Source: Microbacterium algeriense (GTDB lineage: Bacteria; Actinomycetota; Actinomycetes; Actinomycetales; Microbacteriaceae). Taken from it: a stretch of DNA of 64,000 nt. The stretch's first letter is position 1. Every line of letters starts with the position of its first letter. The stretch spans positions 186,001-250,000 of the forward strand of contig NZ_WAAO01000003.1 in the NCBI RefSeq assembly GCF_008868005.1, written 5' to 3'. The position numbers and the translations under genes are program-made. Positions 38,012-46,721 of the stretch are shown here, one piece after another. The notes below the pieces were generated by a model. The model was not told the DNA's origin, searched no databases, and saw only the letters and a program-made list of their open reading frames with translations.

Positions 38012-38986
38012 TCAGCTCAGGCCGGAGTAGGCGTGCAGGCCCTTGAAGAAGACGTTCACGATCGTGAAGTTGAAGATCACGGCCGAGAAGCCGACGATCG
38101 CGAGCCACGCGGAAGGGTTGCCGCGCCAGCCTCGGGTCGCGCGTGCGTGGATGTACCCGGCGTAGATGACCCAGATCACGAAGGTCCAGGTCTCCTTGAC
38201 GTCGAAGCCCCAGAAACGGCTCCAGGCGTAGTACGCCCAGATGGAGCCCGCGATGAGCGTGAAGGTCCAGAGGATGAAGCCGATGATCGTGAACAGGTAG
38301 GCGAGGCTCTCCAGGCGCACCGACGTCGGGAAGGTGCGGAGGAACCCGGGCCCGGTCTTCGCGGCCCCCTCTCCGACCAGACGCTCTCGGCGCGACTGCA
38401 TGAGCTGGATCACCGAGAGGGCGAACGCGAGAGCGAAGAAAGCGGTCGCGAGCGACGCGACGAACACGTGGATGATGAGCCACACGCTCTTCAGCGGGTC
38501 CATCAGCGGTGAGACCTCGACGTAGAAGTTCGTCGCTCCGAGGCCGAGGAGCACGACGACCAGGCCCGTGATGAACGTGCCGAGGAAGCGCAGGTCGAGG
38601 CGGGTGAGCACCACGAGGTACACCGCGATGATGAGCAGCGTGCCGATCATGGCGAACTCGTAGAGGTTGGCCCACGGCACGCGTCCGGCCGCGATACCGC
38701 GGGTGACGGTCGCGGCGAGATGGAACAGGAATCCCAGCACGGTGAGCGAGGTGCCGATCCGCGCCATCACGAAGCGCTGCGGTGCTGCGGCCGCCCCGGA
38801 CGGGAGGGACGAGGCCGCCGTGCTCGCTCCGGCCGCCCCGACGAGCACGGATTCCTTCACGGTCTGCGCATCGGCCGTGGCCTGCGAGCGGCGCGCGAGA
38901 TCGAAGGCGTAGGCCACGAAGGCCGCCGCGTAGATCGCGATCGCCGTCCACAGCAGGACCGGCGAGATCACGTTGAGCTCGAGCAT
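38012..38986 (-). CDS. ccsB: Cytochrome c biogenesis protein CcsB/CcsA type
   Basis: The 324-residue integral membrane protein is the haem-handling half of the system II cytochrome c synthase. About eight helices are visible. The tryptophan-rich haem motif near the C-terminus reads WAYYAWSRFWGFDVKETWTFVIW, close to the family consensus WGxWWxWDxKE, and conserved His residues lie in IHVFVASLATAFF and YIHARATRGW. It follows resB after 9 bases and is the last gene of the tlpA-ccdA-resB-ccsB run. Confidence 0.95.
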   Translation of the reverse strand: MLELNVISPVLLWTAIAIYAAAFVAYAFDLARRSQATADAQTVKESVLVGAAGASTAASSLPSGAAAAPQRFVMARIGTSLTVLGFLFHLAATVTRGIAAGRVPWANLYEFAMIGTLLIIAVYLVVLTRLDLRFLGTFITGLVVVLLGLGATNFYVEVSPLMDPLKSVWLIIHVFVASLATAFFALAFALSVIQLMQSRRERLVGEGAAKTGPGFLRTFPTSVRLESLAYLFTIIGFILWTFTLIAGSIWAYYAWSRFWGFDVKETWTFVIWVIYAGYIHARATRGWRGNPSAWLAIVGFSAVIFNFTIVNVFFKGLHAYSGLS

Positions 38987-38995
38987 GGTGTCAGT

Positions 38996-40774
38996 CTACT
39001 TTCGGGTGTCGGTCGCCGGGGCCTCCGGCTCAGCGGGCTGATCCGCCGTCTCGTCAGGGGTCGGCTGCGCCTTCGTGCCGCCTGCTGCGTCGAGCAGTCG
39101 CGCGTGCCCGGCGACGAGGTCGTCCACCGCGGCGGCGAGCGTGGGGTCTTCTCCGCGGGCGAGCGCGGCGTACTCCAGCGCCACGGCGCCGTCCTTCGCC
39201 GTGGCTTTGACCCAGACGCGGCGGCGCGGCACGAACAGGGCGACCATGAGTCCACCCAGCGCGAGCAGCGCGAAGCCGAGCACCCAGACGCCGGACTCGT
39301 CGCGGTGGATCTGCAGCGAGGCGAAGCGCTTCACGGATTCGGACGCGTCCGTGGCGCCGGCGGGCGAGTCGTCCTCGAACGTCACCGATCCGAGACCGTC
39401 CGGCAGCTGGGCCGTCTGGCCGGGCGTCAGCTCGATGGACTCCACGTCGGTGCTGCGGCCGGTGAGCTTGGTCATCCCGGTCGTGTCGAGCACGTACACG
39501 GACCGAGGAACGCCCTCGTTGATGCCGAGGTCGCCGGTGTACACGTCGAGCGTCAGGGTCGGGTTCGTGAGGTCGCCGTACGCCGAGAAGAAGGCGCCCG
39601 TGTCGAGCACGCCCGTCGTCGGGTAGAAGAAGCCGACGAGTCCGACCTGCTCCGCGAGTCCGTCCGGAACCTTGAGCACCCCGAGCGAGGTCATGTTGTT
39701 GTCCTGCGGGAGGAACGGCGTGCTGCCCGTGAAGACGACCTTGCCGTCCGGGTCTCGCACGGTCACGGTCGGGGCGTAACCGTTGCCGAGCAGGAAGACA
39801 TCGTCGTCCGCGACCGCGAGAGGCTCGTTGACCTTGACGGCGCCGGTGCGCTCCTCGCCGTTCTCCTGCACCGTGACGTTCGCGGAGAAGTCGCCCGCCT
39901 GCCCGGAGCCGGGCTCTCCGAACGGCTGGTAGGTCACGTCGAACGAGTCGAGGCGCATCGAGTACGGAGCGAAGGCGTCGTCGCCGACGAACCGGCCGCG
40001 GTTCATGGAGTCGTAGTCGAGCAGCGTGTTCGCGAAGGTCTCGCCTTCGACCAGCACCCGCTGTCCGGTGTAGGAGAATCCGCCGCCGATACCGACCGTG
40101 ACCAGCACGCCGACCAGCGCGAGGTGGAAGAGCAGGTTGCCGGTCTCGCGCCAGTAGCCGCGCTCGGCGGAGACGGAGAAGGTGCGGCCGCGGTCGTAGC
40201 GTTCCACGCGGTAGCCGAGCGCTTTGAGCTGCTTCGTCGCGACGTCGATCGACGCGGCGGCCTCCGCCTCGGCATCGCCCGTCCTGGTGCCGGAGTCCGC
40301 AGCGGGGTCGCGTGTGACCGCGCGGTAGTCCTCGAGGCGCTGCAGTCGTGCCGGGGTGCGCGGCGGCCGAGCCCGCAGGGCCTTCGCGTGGTGCTTGATG
40401 CGCGGGATCACGCAGCCGACGAGCGACGCGAACAGCAGGAGGTAGATCGCCGAGAACCACGGCGACAGGTACACGTCGAACATCTTCATCGCGTCGAGCA
40501 CGGGGAAGAGGTCGGGGTTGTCGCGTTCCCATTGCGTGACGCCGTTCGGGTCGGCCATCCGCTGCGGGAAGATCGAGCCGGGGATCGCCGCGATCGCGAG
40601 CACGAGCAGCAGGATCAGCGCGGTGCGCATCGAGGTCAGCTGACGCCATCCCCAGCGCAGCCAGCCGACGAAGCCGAGCCGTGGCTGTGTGATCGAGTCG
40701 TCGCCGTCGACATGGTCGGACGGGCGGAGCGGATCGCTGGAGTCGCCGTTCACGGCACCCTTGTTCTTCGTCAT
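38996..40774 (-). CDS. resB: Cytochrome c biogenesis protein ResB
   Basis: This protein of about 592 residues pairs with CcsB to deliver haem and ligate it to apocytochrome c outside the membrane. It has three N-terminal helices (MRTALILLLVLAIAAIPGSIFP is the first), a large extracytoplasmic domain from about residue 190 and a final helix (VWVLGFALLALGGLMVALFVP). VWVKATAKDGAVAL follows the last helix, as in other ResB. Start is uncertain: I use the ATG at 40774, while a GTG at 40828 overlapping ccdA would add 18 residues; neither has a well-spaced ribosome binding site. The Thr/Glu/Pro-rich tail is not conserved. Confidence 0.93.
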   Translation of the reverse strand: MTKNKGAVNGDSSDPLRPSDHVDGDDSITQPRLGFVGWLRWGWRQLTSMRTALILLLVLAIAAIPGSIFPQRMADPNGVTQWERDNPDLFPVLDAMKMFDVYLSPWFSAIYLLLFASLVGCVIPRIKHHAKALRARPPRTPARLQRLEDYRAVTRDPAADSGTRTGDAEAEAAASIDVATKQLKALGYRVERYDRGRTFSVSAERGYWRETGNLLFHLALVGVLVTVGIGGGFSYTGQRVLVEGETFANTLLDYDSMNRGRFVGDDAFAPYSMRLDSFDVTYQPFGEPGSGQAGDFSANVTVQENGEERTGAVKVNEPLAVADDDVFLLGNGYAPTVTVRDPDGKVVFTGSTPFLPQDNNMTSLGVLKVPDGLAEQVGLVGFFYPTTGVLDTGAFFSAYGDLTNPTLTLDVYTGDLGINEGVPRSVYVLDTTGMTKLTGRSTDVESIELTPGQTAQLPDGLGSVTFEDDSPAGATDASESVKRFASLQIHRDESGVWVLGFALLALGGLMVALFVPRRRVWVKATAKDGAVALEYAALARGEDPTLAAAVDDLVAGHARLLDAAGGTKAQPTPDETADQPAEPEAPATDTRK

Positions 40775-40808
40775 GGCCTTCTCGGTGCGGGTGTTCTTCT
40801 CGGGACGA

Positions 40809-41597
40809 TCAGAGCGGGAGGATGACACTGCCGATCACCGCCGTCAGCCGGGACATGATGTCGGTCCAGAGACCGGTGACCATCAGCACCCCGAGCAGGA
40901 TCAGCATCACGCCGCCGACGATGTTGACCACCCGGATGTGGCGGCGGAGGAAGCCGATCGCCTTTGTGGCCCAGCCGAAGCCGAGCGCGACGAGCAGGAA
41001 CGGGATGCCGAGTCCGAGCGAGTACGCCAGGCCCAGGAAACCCGCGCGGACCGGGTCGCCCGCGTTGAACGAGAGCGCGAGGATCGCGGCGAGCGTCGGC
41101 CCCATGCACGGTGCCCAGCCGATGCCGAGCGCGACGCCGAGGAGTGGGGCTCCGACGATGCCGGCCTTCGAGTCGACGTGGAAGCGGAGCTCCTTCTGCG
41201 CGAAACCGAAGAGTCCGAGGAACACCAGTCCCATCGCGATGATGACGACGCCGAGGATGCGGGTGATCAGGTCGCCCCACTGCAGCAGGAACACGCCGAC
41301 GGTTCCGCCGAGCACGGTGTAGAGGATGAAGACGATCGTGAAGCCGAGGATGAACAGCAGCACGCCGAGCACGAGCCGGCCGCGGGTCGTGGGCTGCACG
41401 GTCGAGGTCGCCTGGCCCTGTCCGCCGGCTGCGGCCGACGAGGTCGATCGTGGCGCGACGGCGCCGCCGAGGAAGCCGAGGTAGCCGGGCACGAGCGGCA
41501 GCACGCACGGGGAGAGGAACGAGACGAGTCCCGCGAGCATCGCGACCGGGATCGCGATCCAGAGTGCCCCGGAGCCGATGATCGCTTCGGGGTTCAC
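40809..41597 (-). CDS. ccdA: Cytochrome c biogenesis thiol-disulfide transporter CcdA
   Basis: A 262-residue membrane protein that carries electrons from cytoplasmic thioredoxin across the membrane to keep apocytochrome c cysteines reduced. Six helices are seen. The two redox cysteines lie in SFLSPCVLPLVPGYLGFLGG and GIGWAPCMGPTLAAILAL, the hallmark pair of CcdA. It is encoded 16 bases after the thioredoxin-like lipoprotein that is its usual electron acceptor. Confidence 0.96.
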   Translation of the reverse strand: MNPEAIIGSGALWIAIPVAMLAGLVSFLSPCVLPLVPGYLGFLGGAVAPRSTSSAAAGGQGQATSTVQPTTRGRLVLGVLLFILGFTIVFILYTVLGGTVGVFLLQWGDLITRILGVVIIAMGLVFLGLFGFAQKELRFHVDSKAGIVGAPLLGVALGIGWAPCMGPTLAAILALSFNAGDPVRAGFLGLAYSLGLGIPFLLVALGFGWATKAIGFLRRHIRVVNIVGGVMLILLGVLMVTGLWTDIMSRLTAVIGSVILPL

Positions 41598-41613
41598 AGC
41601 ACTCCCCTGGTGC

Positions 41614-42264
41614 TCACGAGTCCTCCGCGAGCGCGTCCTTGACGAGCGTGGAGAGGATGGACGTGCCGTCGATCGGGCCGATGATGCGTGCCGCGACGCG
41701 ACCCTGCTTGTCGAGCACGAGGGTGGTCGGCGTCGCCGCGATCGGGGTCGCCTTCGCGAAGGCGAGCTTCGCCTCGGCGGTGTCCACGTCGATCAGGCTC
41801 GGGTAGGTGACGCCGTACTCCTCGGAGAAGGCGGTGGCGGTGTCGGCCTGGTCGCGCGTGTTGATGCCGATGAACGACACGTCGTCGTCGCTGTACTCCT
41901 GCCACACGGCCTCGAGGTCGGCGGCTTCGAGGCGGCACGGCGCGCACCCGGCGTACCAGAAGTTCACGACGGCAACCTGTCCCGCGATGTCGGCGCTGTC
42001 GAACTTCTCGCCGTCCTCGGTGACGCCGCCGAAGGCGACGGGCTCGCCGCGCTCGGCGACGGGGATCTCGACGATCGCGCCGTCGGCCGCCACGTAGCCG
42101 GTGTTCTCGCCGTTCAGGAACGACTCGCTGACCGGATCGGGAGCGCAGGCGCTCAAGCCGATGGCGAGCACCGCTGCGAGCGCGGCACCGACCGCACGGC
42201 GTGAGCGCCGGATGCGGGAGGGGCGGCCGCTGCGGATCGGACGAACCGTCGAGTCGAGTGGCAC
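41614..42264 (-). CDS. TlpA/ResA-family thioredoxin-like lipoprotein
   Basis: This 216-residue extracytoplasmic thiol oxidoreductase reduces apocytochrome c before haem attachment. The signal region RRAVGAALAAVLAIG ends in a lipobox LSAC. The thioredoxin fold has the active site NFWYAGCAPCRLEAADLEAVW (CAPC), the cis-Pro region TPIAATPTTLVLDKQGRV and a C-terminal helix. It starts at GTG (42264), 7 bases after a TAAACT box, so transcription is probably leaderless. It heads the ccdA-resB-ccsB operon. Confidence 0.94.
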   Translation of the reverse strand: MPLDSTVRPIRSGRPSRIRRSRRAVGAALAAVLAIGLSACAPDPVSESFLNGENTGYVAADGAIVEIPVAERGEPVAFGGVTEDGEKFDSADIAGQVAVVNFWYAGCAPCRLEAADLEAVWQEYSDDDVSFIGINTRDQADTATAFSEEYGVTYPSLIDVDTAEAKLAFAKATPIAATPTTLVLDKQGRVAARIIGPIDGTSILSTLVKDALAEDS

Positions 42265-42271
42265 GACTCCG

Positions 42272-42277
42272 AGTTTA
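42272..42277 (-). promoter_or_regulatory. -10 box TAAACT for leaderless tlpA-ccdA-resB-ccsB transcript
   Basis: On the minus strand TAAACT ends 7 bases before the GTG at 42264. Confidence 0.6.
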
Positions 42278-42319
42278 CGCAGAGGATCCTATGCGCGAGC
42301 CGGGTACCCCCGGGGGGAT

Positions 42320-42724
42320 TCAGAAGCGGGCGAGCACGTCGTCCACCCCGGCCCGGAAGCGGGGACACGTGGCGATGTCGTGCGCCCGGCACCCCATCGC
42401 GTGCTCGGTCATGGCGCGTGAGAGGCGCATCTCCTCCATCCGCCGATCGATGTCGTCCAGGTGCTGCTGCAGAACCTGGTGCCGACCCGCGCTGCCGTCG
42501 TCGAGCAGCACCGCGATCTGCTCGAGGCTCATCCCCGCCGCCTTGCTCCGCTGGATCACGGCGATGCGCACGATCTCGTCCTCGCCGTAGCGGCGTCGTC
42601 CTGCCGGGTCGCGCGGCGGGCGCAGCAGGCCTACCGACTCCCAGTGCCGCAGCACGTTGGTCGGCAGGTCGAATCGCTCGGCGACCTCGCCGACGGACCA
42701 CGGATGATCAGCACTTGACTTCAT
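42320..42724 (-). CDS. MerR family transcriptional regulator
   Basis: This 134-residue regulator has the MerR winged helix (WSVGEVAERFDLPTNVLRHWESVGLLRPPRDPAGRRRYGEDEIVR spans residues 9-52), the long dimerisation helix (about 78-105) and a C-terminus with two cysteines (GCRAHDIATCPRF). Those two Cys could sense oxidants, thiols or metal, but this is inference. It diverges from a thioredoxin-reductase-like gene, and its own start codon lies inside the palindrome of the shared promoter, so it should repress itself and switch the neighbour. Confidence 0.94.
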   Translation of the reverse strand: MKSSADHPWSVGEVAERFDLPTNVLRHWESVGLLRPPRDPAGRRRYGEDEIVRIAVIQRSKAAGMSLEQIAVLLDDGSAGRHQVLQQHLDDIDRRMEEMRLSRAMTEHAMGCRAHDIATCPRFRAGVDDVLARF

Positions 42725-42745
42725 GTTGACATGAACTCACAGACT
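42715..42745 (+). promoter_or_regulatory. MerR-type promoter with 19-base spacer and palindrome
   Basis: A -35 box TTGACT (42715-42720) and a -10-like box CAGACT (42740-42745) are separated by 19 bases instead of 17, the hallmark of MerR-activated promoters. The spacer contains the perfect dyad TTCATGTTGACATGAA (42720-42735). It drives the reductase gene, whose start lies 35 bases downstream. Confidence 0.8.
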
Positions 42746-42780
42746 GGCCTCGAAGGCAACACCCACCCGAAAGGACCACC

Positions 42781-43671
42781 ATGTACGACGCGATCGTGAT
42801 CGGCGCAGGACCGGCAGGACTCCAGGCCGCGCTGACCCTCGGACGGATGCATCGCTCGACGCTGCTGCTCGACTCCGGCGAGTACCGCAACGGGACCGTC
42901 CTGCACATGCACAACATGATCGGCGAGGACGGCACCCCGCCGGCGGAGTTCCGGGCGACCGGTCGGAGCGAGCTCGCCGCCTACGACGACGTGGAGGTCC
43001 GGGATGCCCGCGTCGACCGTGTCGAAGCGCGCGAGGACGCGTTCGGCGTGCACCTCGCCGACGGGTCCGAGGTCGACGGCCGCCGCGTGATCCTCGCCAC
43101 AGGCGTCGCCGACGACCTGCCCGCGCTCCCGGGGCTGCAGCAGCACTGGGGCACTGCGGCGTTCAGCTGCCCCTTCTGCGACGGGCACGAGCATGCGGGG
43201 AAGCCGATCGCGATCCTCGGAGCTGCGCCTCGCGCCGAGCACCTGATCGGGCTGCTGGGGCGCATCGTCGGCGAGATCACGGTCTTCCCCGTCGACACCG
43301 CGTTCTCCGAGGAGGAGCAGCGTGCCCTCGAGGCGCGGGGCGCGCGGGTGGTCGACGCCCCGGCCACCGCCGTCGACGCGCACCCGGGCGGCGTCCGCGT
43401 CCGCACGGATCGGGGCGAGCACAACGTCGCGGGGATCTTCGTGGCGTCGGGGACGATGCGCCAGCGCGCCCCTTTCGCCGAGCAGCTCGGTCTGCGGATG
43501 CTCGAGTCGGGCTCGGTCGAGATCGACGACTTCGGTCGCACCTCGGTCCCCGGGGTCTTCGCCGCCGGCGACCTCGCCCACCGCGCGAGCCTCCCCGGGC
43601 CGATGGCCTCCGTGCTGCTCTCCGCCGCCGCCGGTCAGCTCGCGGCGGTCGGCGTCATCCAGTCGCTCTGA
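42781..43671 (+). CDS. Thioredoxin reductase-like FAD/NAD(P)-dependent oxidoreductase
   Basis: This 296-residue flavoprotein begins MYDAIVIGAGPAGLQAALTL (FAD-binding GxGxxG) and carries an active-site dithiol FSCPFCDGHEHAGKPIAILG. The second nucleotide-binding site has lost the usual GGGxxA (it reads GAAPRAEH), so NAD(P)H use is uncertain. GVFAAGDLAHRASLPGPMASVLLSAAAGQLAA is the FAD-contacting C-terminus. The CPFC motif differs from the CAxC of housekeeping TrxB. It is controlled by the divergent MerR protein. An AAAGGA ribosome binding site precedes the ATG. Confidence 0.92.
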   Translation: MYDAIVIGAGPAGLQAALTLGRMHRSTLLLDSGEYRNGTVLHMHNMIGEDGTPPAEFRATGRSELAAYDDVEVRDARVDRVEAREDAFGVHLADGSEVDGRRVILATGVADDLPALPGLQQHWGTAAFSCPFCDGHEHAGKPIAILGAAPRAEHLIGLLGRIVGEITVFPVDTAFSEEEQRALEARGARVVDAPATAVDAHPGGVRVRTDRGEHNVAGIFVASGTMRQRAPFAEQLGLRMLESGSVEIDDFGRTSVPGVFAAGDLAHRASLPGPMASVLLSAAAGQLAAVGVIQSL

Positions 43672-43702
43672 CCCTCGTCGGGGTCGCCTGGCCGAGAGCG
43701 GG

Positions 43703-44332
43703 TCAGACGGCCCCGACGTCGACCGCACCACCGGTCGCGGCGGGCTCCGCGTAGGCGACCTCGCGCCAGACGTCGCCGACGCACTCGAAGGAGGTCACGC
43801 TCGACAGGGCGCAGCGTCGGGTCCGCGGGTCGTGTCGCAGCGGCAGGCCGGCGACCCGGAGGTGTGTGATCCAGATCGGCGCCTGGTGCGACACCATCAC
43901 CACGTCTCCGTCCGGTGCGGCATCCCAGGCCTCGTCCATGACGCTCAGCATCCGCTCCGCGATGGACGAGTACGGCTCGCCCCAGCTCGGCAGGGACGGC
44001 TGCCGCAGGTGCCACCAGTTGAAGGGGTTCAGCAGGGAGCGTCGCATCTGCGTGCCCTCGAACACGTTGGTCGGCTCGATCAGTCGGATGTCGATCTCCG
44101 GCACCAGATCGAAGCCGTCGGCGAACGGCTCCGCGGACTCCTGCGCCCGCTCCAGCGGCGAGGAGTACAGCGCCGTCACCGGACGCCCGCCCGACGCGAC
44201 GTGCGTCGCGGCGGCCGCGGCCATCTCCCGCCCTGCGGCGCTCAGGTGGTAGTCGGGCAGCCGCCCGTAGAGCACGCGGGCGGGATTGTGCACCTCACCG
44301 TGCCGGACCAGATGCAGGCGCGAAGCCGTCAT
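43703..44332 (-). CDS. Histidine phosphatase (phosphoglycerate mutase-like) family protein
   Basis: The 209-residue protein starts with the catalytic motif LHLVRHGEVHNP (phosphohistidine His in RHG), followed by YSSPLERAQESAE and the second catalytic His in VVMVSHQAPIW. A related gene stands directly in front of the tlpA-ccdA-resB-ccsB genes in mycobacteria (Rv0525-Rv0529). Here the two are separated by the MerR-reductase pair. The substrate is unknown. Confidence 0.92.
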   Translation of the reverse strand: MTASRLHLVRHGEVHNPARVLYGRLPDYHLSAAGREMAAAAATHVASGGRPVTALYSSPLERAQESAEPFADGFDLVPEIDIRLIEPTNVFEGTQMRRSLLNPFNWWHLRQPSLPSWGEPYSSIAERMLSVMDEAWDAAPDGDVVMVSHQAPIWITHLRVAGLPLRHDPRTRRCALSSVTSFECVGDVWREVAYAEPAATGGAVDVGAV

Positions 44333-44333
44333 G

Positions 44334-44708
44334 TCACGCCCTGCGGTAGCGGGACTCGCCGAACCCGAGGATCAGATAGCCGATGTACGGGAAGACGAAC
44401 AGCAGGAAGAACGAGAACAGCCCGCCTTTGCCGAAGCGCTCCCCCAGCTTCACCGCGACGATGATGCCGAAGATGAAGCCCACGATCGGGATCAGGTACA
44501 GCAGCGCGAGCCACCCGGACATGCCAGCGATCTTGACGAGGAAGACCACGTTCACGATCGGGATGATCGCGAGGATGCCGGGGTATCCGGCCTTGGTGAA
44601 GACCTTCCAGAGACCGATGACGACGAGGACGTAGAAGACGAGGGCGATCAGACCCGTCGTGCCGGAGAAGATGGCGGCGAAGAGGTCGGAGATGCCGTTG
44701 GAGTCCAT
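44334..44708 (-). CDS. Small membrane protein, DUF5684-like
   Basis: This 124-residue protein has three or four helices and conserved aromatic/Gly pattern: GLWKVFTKAGYPGILAIIPI, IAGMSGWLALLYLIPIVGFI, FGKGGLFSFFLLFVFPYIGYLILGFG. This layout matches small DUF5684-type membrane proteins of unknown function. The start at 44708 has an AAAGG ribosome binding site. One base separates its stop codon from the histidine phosphatase start, so the two are cotranscribed. Confidence 0.85.
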   Translation of the reverse strand: MDSNGISDLFAAIFSGTTGLIALVFYVLVVIGLWKVFTKAGYPGILAIIPIVNVVFLVKIAGMSGWLALLYLIPIVGFIFGIIVAVKLGERFGKGGLFSFFLLFVFPYIGYLILGFGESRYRRA

Positions 44709-44777
44709 GATGGGCCTTTCTGTCCTGGCGATCTTACTGAGAGCCGGCTCGGGCGGAGGAGGCGACGCGCTCCCCCG

Positions 44778-44783
44778 TAGAAT
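44778..44783 (+). promoter_or_regulatory. -10 box of the aspS promoter
   Basis: TAGAAT lies 39 bases before the aspS GTG; transcription from here gives a leader of about 33 bases with an AAGGAA ribosome binding site. Unlike many neighbours, this gene therefore has a conventional leader. Confidence 0.55.
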
Positions 44784-44822
44784 GGGCGGGTTCCCCATTT
44801 CCCAGATCAGAAGGAATACTCC

Positions 44823-46604
44823 GTGCTTCGCACCCACTCGGCAGGCTCTCTGCGAGCCGAGCACATCGGTCAGACCGTCACCCTCGCGGGGTGGGTCGAT
44901 CGCCGTCGTGACCACGGAGGAGTCGCCTTCATCGATCTGCGGGACGCCTCCGGCATCGCCCAGGTCGTCATCCGCGACGAGGAGATCGCGCACCCGCTGC
45001 GCAACGAGTTCGTCCTGAAGGTGACCGGCGAGGTCTCGCAGCGCCCCGAGGGCAACGCGAACCCGAACCTGCCCACCGGCGAGATCGAGCTCATCGCGAC
45101 CGAGGTCGAGGTGCTGAACGAATCCGCTCCGCTCCCCTTCCAGGTCTCCACGGCCCTCGCCGACACCGAGACGGTGGGAGAGGAGGCACGCCTCAAGTAC
45201 CGCTACCTCGACCTGCGCCGCCCGGCCCCGGCTTCCGCCCTGCGTCTGCGCTCGAACGTCTACAAGGCGATCCGCGACGTGCTGCACGCCGACGACTTCA
45301 CCGAGGTCGAGACGCCCACCCTCACCCGCTCCACGCCCGAGGGCGCCCGTGACTTCCTGGTGCCCGCTCGCCTGAGCCCCGGCAGCTGGTACGCACTGCC
45401 CCAGTCCCCGCAGCTGTTCAAGCAGCTGCTGATGGTGGGCGGCGTCGAGAAGTACTTCCAGATCGCCCGCTGCTACCGCGACGAGGACTTCCGCGCCGAC
45501 CGTCAGCCCGAGTTCACGCAGCTCGACATCGAGATGAGCTTCGTCGACCAGGAGGACGTGATCGCCCTCATGGAGTCGCTCATCGTCGCGATGTGGGCGA
45601 CGATCGGTGTCGAGGTGCAGACCCCGCTGCCGCGCATGACCTACGCCGAGGCGATGGCCAAGTACGGCTCGGACAAGCCCGACCTGCGCTTCGGCCTCGA
45701 GCTCGTCGACGCGACCGAGTACTTCAAGGACACCCCGTTCCGGGTCTTCCAGGCCGAGTACGTCGGCGCCGTGCGCATGCCCGGCGGCGCCTCGCAGCCC
45801 CGCAAGCAGCTCGACGCGTGGCAGGACTGGGCCAAGCAGCGCGGTGCACGTGGCCTCGCCTACGTCCTGTTCAACGAGGACGGCACGCTGGGCGGCCCCG
45901 CCGCCAAGAACCTGTCCGAGGCCGAGCAGGCCGGGCTCGCCGAGCTCGTCGGTGCAGAGCCGGGCGACTGCGTGTTCTTCGCGGCAGGCGCGACCAAGGA
46001 GAGCCGCGCGCTGCTCGGTGCCGCCCGCGTCGAGATCGGCCGTCGCCTGGGCTATCTGAACCCCGACGAGTTCGCCTTCACCTGGGTCGTGGACGCCCCG
46101 ATGTTCGAGCCGGCCGCCGACGCGGTGGCCTCCGGCGACGTGGCAGTGGGCGCCGGTGCCTGGACGGCCGTGCACCACGCGTTCACCGGCCCGAAGCCCG
46201 AGTTCGAGGACACGTTCGACACCGACCCCGGATCGGCCCTCGCCTACGCATACGACATCGTGTGCAACGGCTCGGAGCTCGGCGGCGGTTCGATCCGCAT
46301 CCACCGCGAGGACATCCAGAAGCGCGTGTTCGAGGTCATGGGCATCAGCGACGAGCAGGCCGACGAGCAGTTCGGCTTCCTGCTCGACGCGTTCAAGTTC
46401 GGCGCACCGCCCCACGGTGGGATCGCGCTCGGCATGGACCGCGTGCTGCAGCACCTGACCAAGACCGAGTCGATCCGCGAGGTCATCGCGTTCCCGAAGT
46501 CCGGCAACGGCTTCGACCCGCTCACCTCCGCTCCCGCTCCGATCACTCCGGAGCAGCGCGCCGAGGCCGGCGTCGACTACGAGCCCGAGGACGACGAGGC
46601 CTGA
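44823..46604 (+). CDS. aspS: Aspartyl-tRNA synthetase
   Basis: This 593-residue class II synthetase charges tRNA with aspartate. The N-terminal OB-fold reads [21 protein letters not shown], with His31 in the position linked to tRNA-Asp discrimination. The catalytic core has motif 2 [24 protein letters not shown] and motif 3 [14 protein letters not shown], with the bacterial GAD insertion between them. A GTG start at 44823 follows AAGGAA. A family B repeat lies directly after the stop codon. The length is normal. Confidence 0.98.
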   Translation: MLRTHSAGSLRAEHIGQTVTLAGWVDRRRDHGGVAFIDLRDASGIAQVVIRDEEIAHPLRNEFVLKVTGEVSQRPEGNANPNLPTGEIELIATEVEVLNESAPLPFQVSTALADTETVGEEARLKYRYLDLRRPAPASALRLRSNVYKAIRDVLHADDFTEVETPTLTRSTPEGARDFLVPARLSPGSWYALPQSPQLFKQLLMVGGVEKYFQIARCYRDEDFRADRQPEFTQLDIEMSFVDQEDVIALMESLIVAMWATIGVEVQTPLPRMTYAEAMAKYGSDKPDLRFGLELVDATEYFKDTPFRVFQAEYVGAVRMPGGASQPRKQLDAWQDWAKQRGARGLAYVLFNEDGTLGGPAAKNLSEAEQAGLAELVGAEPGDCVFFAAGATKESRALLGAARVEIGRRLGYLNPDEFAFTWVVDAPMFEPAADAVASGDVAVGAGAWTAVHHAFTGPKPEFEDTFDTDPGSALAYAYDIVCNGSELGGGSIRIHREDIQKRVFEVMGISDEQADEQFGFLLDAFKFGAPPHGGIALGMDRVLQHLTKTESIREVIAFPKSGNGFDPLTSAPAPITPEQRAEAGVDYEPEDDEA

Positions 46605-46606
46605 GC

Positions 46607-46690
46607 CGCCGAGACCCCGTCGTGCCGCCGAGACCCCGGGACACTGCCGCTGGCAGCCCGGGGTCTCGTCGCGTATCCGGGGTCTCGGCG
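46607..46690. repeat. Nested palindromic repeat, family B, copy 2
   Basis: Outer arms CGCCGAGACCCCG (46607-46619) and CGGGGTCTCGGCG (46678-46690) are perfect complements, and a second pair CGAGACCCCGGG/CCCGGGGTCTCG is nested inside. It lies between aspS and a gene reading towards it, and probably serves as a bidirectional terminator. Confidence 0.88.
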
Positions 46691-46721
46691 AAAGAGGGAG
46701 GAGGGAGAAGGAAAAGGGGCG

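Noticed and set aside
44334..46454. Long minus-strand frame ending in the small membrane protein
   Set aside because: Only the last 124 residues (from 44708) are a real protein; the rest is antisense to aspS.
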